Source of the DNA: Argyresthia goedartella
Lineage: Eukaryota > Arthropoda > Insecta > Lepidoptera > Argyresthiidae
Reading direction: 5' to 3'
NCBI GenBank assembly: GCA_949825045.1
Contig: OX463829.1
Coordinates: 7,502,001 to 7,566,000, forward strand
DNA: 64,000 nucleotides
A program made the position numbers and the translations under genes. The first letter of the stretch is position 1; each line of letters opens with the position of its first letter. The notes below the pieces were generated by a model. That model had not been told where the DNA came from and made no database searches. It was given only the letters and a program-made list of their open reading frames with translations. This document shows positions 56,758 to 64,000 of this stretch, piece after piece.

Positions 56758-58278
56758 CTCAGCGTCTAGCTACTGTGACAGTCGTCTTTCACGAGTTCTA
56801 AACAGTTTTGTCTGCCGTGTTACGCGTCAGAACTATACGAAATTGTGATTGCGAAGTTTCAGTGGGTTTTCGTGAGTGTCTGAAGCGCCGAGATATACCT
56901 CGGTTCCTAACCTTTATATCAACCAACCCCAAATTCCAAAACTATCCTTGGGTCGTTAGAAAAGAACTTGTAAGTCAATTTTATCTGAGTCTGAGTCTGG
57001 GCTTGGAGCGACCCTAAATTCCTTTCTCCTTCACCATAGGGTTCCTGGATTGGCTCTTAGGATATTCGCGGGCTAATCCTCTCCTCATTCCTTCGAGTAG
57101 CGAGTTTTGTAATTCCCACACACACAGTCGTTAAACATTCAAGCACATTCAAATCAAACTCAACCATTTTCGAGTGGTGTCGATAATGGACGTGGTATAA
57201 CACTAGGTTTTAGACTAGGCTAGACAGGAGTTTAGTTGCGGCTAAAGCTAGGTTGGCAGGGCATAGGGAGACTGTTTGATCGATGAGGTTCCGCGGATGG
57301 AAATATAACAAATTCAGAACAAAGTTAAACCGGTGTCAACACAGATAACATATCCTGTTGATATTTTGACATTTGAGTGTTGTCGGGGACGCGCGAAGAG
57401 ATCAATTTACAGTCTAAAGTTCATTGTTTAGGTCCGGGTAGGTGTTTTGCATTGCCTTGGGTCAGGTTGGATTCAAGTTGCATCTTTAAATTAAATGTAA
57501 ATTTCGCTGGAGGTCTAATGTGTAGGCTGAGTCGGTATATATGATTTGGCTCAGCCCAGGACGTGCTGAGGCTAGTGGAATTCATAGTTCGGTATTTATC
57601 GAACTATGCACTTCGCTATGGTGTGGGTTAGATCTCCTAAAACAATAATGCTTGCGTTTCGATAACATCCAGCTCAAATTGCGCAGAGTTGAAGGTTTCA
57701 AAACGTTACGGACCTTTTGAGGTAACCGCTAGTTCAGAACCCATTTCGGAAAATCAAATCGCAATTGTGTAAACCGGTCTTTTCGGATCGTTATTGCCGT
57801 GAACCAAATATATAATTGGAACCACCACAAGCCGCTACTAGCGAGCACATGAAATATCATTGAGTACTCACGTCGTAAAACTACGACGGATATCTATACG
57901 ATATCACAAACAAATATTATAAACTGTGGTCGACCACTAAAACAAAAAGAAGTTCCAATCGCCCATATACACAAAAACCAATTGGTACCATCAACCATAA
58001 AATATAACAACGATCGTTTTGGCGCAATACACCGCTGACTGATGCGAATTACCGGCTCGCGGACATATATGCTTTCTCTGTCTAACTTGAAACTGTAACT
58101 TCCTGAACCCAACTTCGTTCGACTATTGTACGCCTAACGAACTTCTCGACGAACGAGAAATTCAGACTTATCATTCTTACTTACAAATCTTACAGCTGAA
58201 TCGGGTCCTCTCATTTTGGGATAGATAGAATAGACGATCATAGCTACTGATAGCGGCGGCTCGACCTTGGTTTGGGGC

Positions 58279-58305
58279 CGTTACAGATTTCTGGTGCCGA
58301 GACCG
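58279..58305 (+). other. LTR end and primer-binding site (copy 2)
   Basis: Same ccgttaca then gatttctggtgccgagaccg arrangement as 45231-45257; TGGTGCC starts at 58292. Confidence 0.55.
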
Positions 58306-58496
58306 AAGGATATCCTAGATAGTCTGATACCTAGATATTCTAAAAGAATCAAGGTCTAACGCGTTACTTTTAAAAATAACACAACGTAGAAACGATTTTA
58401 AACAGTTCAGTTTTGTAAATAAGAAATAAGCAAAAAAAAGGGGCATTGTTTTCACAATTCTTTGTACGAGCTACGACGGTTTAATGAACAGGAATA

Positions 58497-59555
58497 ATGG
58501 CCGGCCGGCTTAGGAAAACCGTTAGTCGGGTAGCACGAGACGTTTCACTTTCGCATACAAGTGAAATGGCGTCAGGGCAGGTGACGCAATTGTTATCTGA
58601 AATAGTGAATAGATTAGACAGTTTGGAAAGGGGTTCCAGCACGAGCAATGCTAGTAGGACTTCGGACAGACAGACTGATATACAGGAACTAGAGACGTTT
58701 GAACAATCGATAGAAAAACGTCAATCATGCATTGTGAAAATGACACAGAAGTTGCCGACATTCGATGGGCGGAGTTCGGAAAATCCGATGATTTTCTTAA
58801 GAGATTTAAAGGCTTATATTAAAGTCTCGGGAGATAGTTCTAGGGCTTTGATATGGGCAACGGATAGTTTGGTAGGAATTGCAAAAGTTCGAATGAGCAT
58901 ATACAGAGACTCATGGCGAACCTATTCGGATTTTGAAAAAGATTTCAGAGAGGTATTCTGGGGTGATAATGAACAGGAATTAATTAAGCAAAGATTCCTA
59001 ACTGCGAAGTTTGATTCTAAGAAAGGACAAAGTATGGAAGAATTCTTTGCCTCTCAATTGAATAGCATATATGAGCTTACGATACCGTTTACTGAAACGG
59101 AGAAAATCAACACGATTTTCAGACAGTTGCCGCGTGATATTCAGGTAGCGTTTTTTGCTAGAAAGGAACCAATGACTATACGGGATGCGGTCGAATTCCT
59201 TCGGCATTTAGAACGGAATGTCGATGGGGAATGAAGTGCGTTGCATGGTTCGGATACAATGGATACGAATAATGTAAGGCGGAATAGCTACATGCGTGGG
59301 CAATATCGAGCTATGCGGGTAAATACGATACGTTATAACGCGGTGAGTCGTAGGAATAATTATAACGCGGGAACGAAGGGGCGAAACGAATTTGGGATGC
59401 GCGGTCGCGGTTATTTTCGCGGTAGAGGTAGACAGCCTCAGGCTAGTTTCAAGGCAATAGGGTTCCAAAGGGGCAATGATGTTTCAGATAATACAGAGGC
59501 AGGGCAAAGTTCAAGTGACAGGAATAATGCGATAAATCAGAATTCAAAAAACTAG
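58497..59555 (+). pseudogene. LTR retrotransposon gag (copy 2), one stop
   Basis: Matches 45449-46507, including the in-frame TGA at 59232-59234. Differences include Glu for Lys and Ile for Val in the segment ELETFEQSIEK and Glu for Asp in FTETEK. Confidence 0.75.
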
Positions 59556-60065
59556 TGGACTCGCGCGGGTCGCTCGCGCTCAGATATTTATAACGTTTCG
59601 GGTGGACAGCCGATCGAATTGGGAAAAAGCATAGACTGTATGATTTGTGTAATTTGGATTCGAACGTGGCTGTGAATGAATTTATTCAATTATTAGCGCA
59701 TAAAGCGCATGGATATGCCGTGTGTTTAGAGGAAAAATCTAGGTCGAATTGTAGAGATCGAAATGACAGACGTTTACATACGATATTCAGAGACGACGAT
59801 TCGACTGAGTGTGGGCGCGATTTATGTAGTACATTGACATTACCTGAGATAGATGTGCGTATTGGGAATATTGTTGTAAGGAGTTTGATTGATTCGGGGA
59901 GCGAAATCAGTGTAATAAGTCGGAGAGTGTACGAAGAAGTGTGCAGTCAATTGGGAAAACCGACGGAAATACCGATTCCAAGTTTGAGAATCACAGGTGC
60001 ATTTGGAGTCAGTAAGGAAAAGGTTGATAAGTTAGTTACGTTACCATTAACAATAGGTGAATGCG
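59556..60065 (+). pseudogene. LTR retrotransposon protease, truncated (copy 2)
   Basis: Retropepsin region with LIDSGSEISVISRR, cut at the third minisatellite. The chimeric open frame runs 59645-60718 (357 codons). A T-to-A change near 59592 creates a stop upstream that copy 1 lacks. Confidence 0.8.
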
Positions 60066-61360
60066 CTGACGCACCTATTCGAGGTGAGACTAGAGTGTTA
60101 GTTCCTGACGCAGCTGTCCGAGGTGAGACTCTAGTGTTAGTTCCTGATGCAGCTGTACGAGGTGAGACTTTAGTTTTAGTTCCTGATGCAGCTTTCCGAG
60201 GTGAGACTCTAGTGTTAGTTCCTAATGCAGCTGTCCGAGGTGAGACTCTAGTGTTAGTTCCTGACGCAGCTGTCCGAGATGAGACTTTAGTTCCTGACGC
60301 ATCTGTCCGAGGTGAGACTCTAGTGTTAGTTCCTGATGCAGCTGTCCGAGGTGAGACTCGAGTGTTAGTTCCTAATGCAGTTGTCCGAGGTGAGACTCTA
60401 GTGTTAGTTCCTGACGCAGCTGTCCGAGGTGAGACTTTAGTTCCTGATGCATCTGTCCGAGGTGAGACTCTAGTGTTAGTTCCTGATGCAGCTGTCCGAG
60501 GTGAGAGTCTAGTGTTAGTTCCTGATGCAGCTGTCCGAGGTGAGACTCTAGTGTTAGTTCCTGATGCAGCTGTCCGAGGTGAGAGTCTAGTGTTAGTTCC
60601 TGATGCAGCTGTCCGAGGTGAGACTCTAGTGTTAGTTCCTGACGCAGTTGTCCGAGGTGAGACTCTAGTGTTAGTTCCTGATGCAGCTGTCCGAGGTGAG
60701 ACTCTATTTAGTTCCTGATGCAGCTGTCCGAGGTGAGACTCTAGTGTTTATTCCTGGTGCAGCTTTCCGAGGTGAGACTCGAATGTTAGTTCCTGATGCA
60801 GCTGTCCGAGGTGAGACTCTAGTGTTAGTTCCTGATGCAGCTGTCCGAGGTGAGACTCTATTTAGTTCCTGATGCAGCTGTCCGAGGTGAGACTCTAGTG
60901 TTTATTCCTGATGCAGCTTTCCGAGGTGAGACTCGAATGTTAGTTCCTGATGCAGCTGTCCGAGGTGAGACTCTAGTGTTAGTACCTGATGCAGCTGTCC
61001 GAGGTGAGACTCGAGTGTTAGTTCCTGACGCAGCTGTCTGAGGTGAGACTCTAGTGTTAGTTCCTGATGCAGCTGTCCGAGGTGAGACTTGAGTGTTAGT
61101 TCCTGACGCAGCTGGTCGAGTTGAGTTCGAGTGTTAGTTCCTGACGCAGCTGTCCGAGGTGAGACTCGAGTGTTAGTTCCTGACGCAGCTGGTCGAGTTG
61201 AGTTCGAGTGTTAGTTCCTGACGCAGCTGTCCGAGGTGAGACTCGAGTGTTAGTTCCTGACGCAGCTGTCCGATGTGAGTCTCGACTGTTAGTTCCTGAC
61301 GCAGCTGTCCGAGGTGAGACTCTAGTGTTAGTTCCTGACGCAGTTGTCCGAGGTGAGAGA
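60066..61360 (+). repeat. 39-bp minisatellite (array 3)
   Basis: Same variant order as arrays 1 and 2, with 117 bp (three units) more than array 2. The extra includes a repeated pair around 60495-60620 where gtgagagtc units recur, showing unit-level expansion after block duplication. Confidence 0.92.
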
Positions 61361-61874
61361 GGTATCATTTTAGGCTGCTAATTTTGGAGCCGAATACTGC
61401 CAACTTACAACCGAGATGCCAGAAAATGACATATCAGAAATGATGCTTTGTATTTAAAAATCATAAATCAACCATGATATGTCAAAGAATAGCCGTTCTA
61501 TGATAAGTCAGAAATTTAAATCCATCAGGTGAAATGATTTAAGGCGCTAGCAATTGGAGCCGAATTGTGCCGACTTACAAACAAGATGCCAGATAATGAC
61601 ATATCAGAGATGTTGCTCAGTATTATAGAGATCATAAGATATTTCAAAGAATAACCGTTCTTTGATATGTCAGAAATCAAAATCTGTCAGGTGGTATCAT
61701 TTTAGGCTGCTACATCTGGAGCCGAATACTTCCAACTTACAACCAAGATGCCAAATAATGAGATATCCGGCATGATGCTTTGTGTCATAAAGATCATAAA
61801 TCACTCACGATATTTCAAATAATAGCCGTAATCCGATATGACAGAAATTTTAATCTGTCAGGTTGTATGATTTA
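61361..61874 (+). repeat. Three-unit ~167-bp tandem repeat (copy 3)
   Basis: Third copy of 35147-35660, with the same unit spacing. Confidence 0.85.
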
Positions 61875-62301
61875 ACATGTTGCGGCATTTTATGGAAAGC
61901 TAGAGTATGACCGAACTCCGAATTATGTGTTTCTTGACTCAATTCAATATCGATGTCGCCGCCATTTGGATAAATTAGTCACTTAGTCAAGAGCCCGGGC
62001 CGTAAACCCTGGGCCGGCATTCGATGTAATTGTCCGTCAAACAAATAACTGAATGAAACGTTTTACGAGTTGCATAAACGTGTCTTGGCAAATGATTGAC
62101 ACAAGACGTATTGGCCTTGCACTATGAGTTCGCCGCGCTGTACTCGGCTCCAGGCTGTATAGAAAGTGTACACGTAATTCACTAGGTATTAATTTTGAGT
62201 TGAAATAAAAAAAAACCGGGTATAAATGGAAAAATATAAATAAATTGAAATATTTATTTGACGTGACGTCTTGCTTGTCAGTTGAAACCATAACATGTTA
62301 G

Positions 62302-63189
62302 TCGCTTAGTTCACAGCGTGACCTTCATATCGGGTTGGCTTACATACCACCCGATAACAGAAACCATATCCAAGCCCAACGCATACTTAACTTTACTAGC
62401 CTGATGACTGATTTTATTACGGCAAATCCAGATGATTTTTATCTAGTGGCAGGAGATTTTAATCTTGGTATGATAAAGTGGGAGACCGGTGAACCTATCT
62501 ATCTTAGACGCGGAACCGTTGATCTGCAGAACTCAGCACTTGAATTAACTCACCATACAAACCTGTTAGGACTGCGCCAGTTCAATCAATTCAATAACAC
62601 TTCCGGCAACACACTGGACCTAATTTTTTCTTCCTTTTCTTTACTCATAGACAAATGTTATAACCCTATGGTCAAAGAAGACCCAGCCCACACGACCCTC
62701 AGTATCAATGCCAAGGAGATCACTATACCTCCACTTCGTAACACGCCACAACGAAGATATCTATTCAAGAAAGGAGACTATGAAAAAATTAATAAAGATC
62801 TCATGAATATTAACTGGAAAACCTTTCTCAATTCCGGCACAATTGATGACGCAATATCATCTTTTTATAGTGAATTACGCGATGTAATCCAAGACCATGT
62901 TCCCCTAGTTATTACTAGAACTTCCAAGCGCTACCCAATTTGGTATAGTCGGGCTCTAATATGTATTATTAAAGAAAAAAGTAAGGTACATAAACAATGG
63001 AAGCGATTCAACAATCCTAACGATTACAGTACTTTCTCTCTACTTAGAACAAGACAAAAATCACTTCAGGATGAATGTTACAAAACTTATTTAAACAGGG
63101 CACAAGCTACTATTAAGAACCACCCCAATACTTATGGACATATATCAAATCTAAAAGGAAAACAGACTCTTGGTATCCCAGTTCTATGA
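62302..63189 (+). pseudogene. LINE endonuclease domain, truncated (copy 3)
   Basis: Third copy of 36088-36975, with [13 protein letters not shown] preserved. Small changes include Tyr for His in GEPIYLRRG and His for Asp in KNHPNTYG. Confidence 0.85.
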
Positions 63190-64000
63190 TACTAGAGAGT
63201 AAAAGACTAAACGGAGAGAAAGAAATATGCGATGGCTTCAGTATGTTTTTTGAAAAGATGTTTAGGAAACCAGCAGCTTCGTACCCTGACCATCGCTCCT
63301 CAACCACATTTGAAAACTCTATTAGTACTTTTACCATTTCTGAAGGATTGATTGTCCAATTGATTAAAAATCTCGATACGAATAAGGGTGCTGGGAACGA
63401 CGGTATTCCACCAAACTTTATTAGGAGATGTATAAAATCTATGACGATACCCCTTGGTATAATATTTAACAGATCTATCCGTGAGGCTGCTTTTCCTTCA
63501 AAATGGAAACAAGCTTACATTGTACCGGTACACAAAGGGAATTCCAAATTGGACGTGGAGAGTTACCGACCAATTTCTATCACGTTTATACACGTTCGGT
63601 AAAATGCTAGAGAAAATTGTAGTTGAACATATTTACCCCGTAGTGATGCAAGGCATCCCAGAAGAACAACATGGTTTTATCAGAGGTCGGTCCACCACGT
63701 CCAACCTGGCCATTTTCACCAGTGACGTCCTCCAAGGGATGAGTTCTCATGGTCAGGTCGATGCAGTGTACACCGATTTTGAAAAAGCCTTTGATCGTGT
63801 GGATTACGTGATCCTGCTCCGTAAACTTCACGCACTGGGCATACGCGGGGACTTGCTGGGGTGGACTGACTCATATATATCCAACCGTCGACAGGCCGTG
63901 GTTATAGGTGGATTTCGGTCTGATTACATAAACGTACCCTCTGGTGTCCCTCAGGGCTCTCTGTTAGGACCCCTACTCTATGCAGCATACCTGTATGACA
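63186..64000 (+). pseudogene. LINE reverse transcriptase, frameshifted and partial (copy 3)
   Basis: It has the same 4-bp insertion as copy 2 (about 63581-63590), so the RT frame breaks after the YRPISI box. The coding sequence continues in the next frame through [10 protein letters not shown] and [11 protein letters not shown] to the window edge. Confidence 0.88.

Larger units (their letters stand above)
47018..60065 (+). repeat. Tandem block, copy 2 (~13.05 kb)
   Basis: It repeats the whole order of copy 1. The junction reads ggtgaatgcg then ctgacgcacctattcgag, joining the LTR-element protease directly to the minisatellite; the identical junction recurs at 60066. Copy 2 carries a 4-bp insertion in the LINE RT and one less minisatellite unit than copy 1 in the left part of the array. 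Confidence 0.92.
60066..64000 (+). repeat. Tandem block, copy 3 (runs off the window)
   Basis: The third block repeats minisatellite, ~167-bp repeats, left TIR arm and LINE up to the window end. It shares the LINE 4-bp insertion with copy 2 but shares other bases with copy 1. Confidence 0.92.
61879..64000. mobile_element. TIR element containing a LINE (copy 3, partial)
   Basis: The left arm begins GTTGCGGCATTTTATGGAA at 61879. The right arm lies outside the window. Confidence 0.7.

Overview
This is eukaryotic nuclear DNA, most likely from a moth or butterfly. The evidence is AT-rich introns around GC-rich exons, consensus GT-AG splice sites, a maT-type mariner, two tRNA-derived SINE families, and a dispersed repeat ending in TACGGAACCCTAAAAA that I associate with Lepidoptera. 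The species assignment is inference. No bacterial genes, rRNA genes, functional tRNA genes or CRISPR array were seen.

One host gene is recognisable: DAAM, a Rho-GTPase-regulated formin that nucleates actin. Seventeen coding exons on the + strand (9930 to 40679) join in phase into 1073 residues plus a stop. They cover the GTPase-binding domain, armadillo-like inhibitory domain, coiled coil, FH1, FH2 and the C-terminal DAD. The first coding exon(s) lie left of the window.

Layout. 1-9929: upstream intron or flank holding SINEs, two decayed DDE transposase copies, a MITE and a reverse-transcriptase scrap. 9930-33830: DAAM exons 1-16, with introns carrying a 1.33-kb maT mariner, non-autonomous relatives, several LINE relics and SINEs. 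33831-64000: a minisatellite that starts directly at the exon-16 splice donor, followed by a ~13.05-kb block repeated head-to-tail (33930-47017, 47018-60065, 60066 to the window end). Each complete block holds the minisatellite, a three-unit ~167-bp repeat, a TIR element enclosing a LINE, a SINE, the terminal DAD exon with its 3' UTR, and the 5' part of an LTR retrotransposon cut off at the next minisatellite.

The most unusual features concern DAAM's own exon ends. At four exons (6, 12, 13, 16) the 3' part of the exon plus its splice donor is tandemly copied into the following intron. At exon 16 a 22-bp exon piece fused to the donor has grown into a 39-bp minisatellite of about 34 units, each carrying a GAG|GTGAGA donor-like site. 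The block containing this array and the last exon was then duplicated, giving at least two identical DAD-encoding terminal exons.
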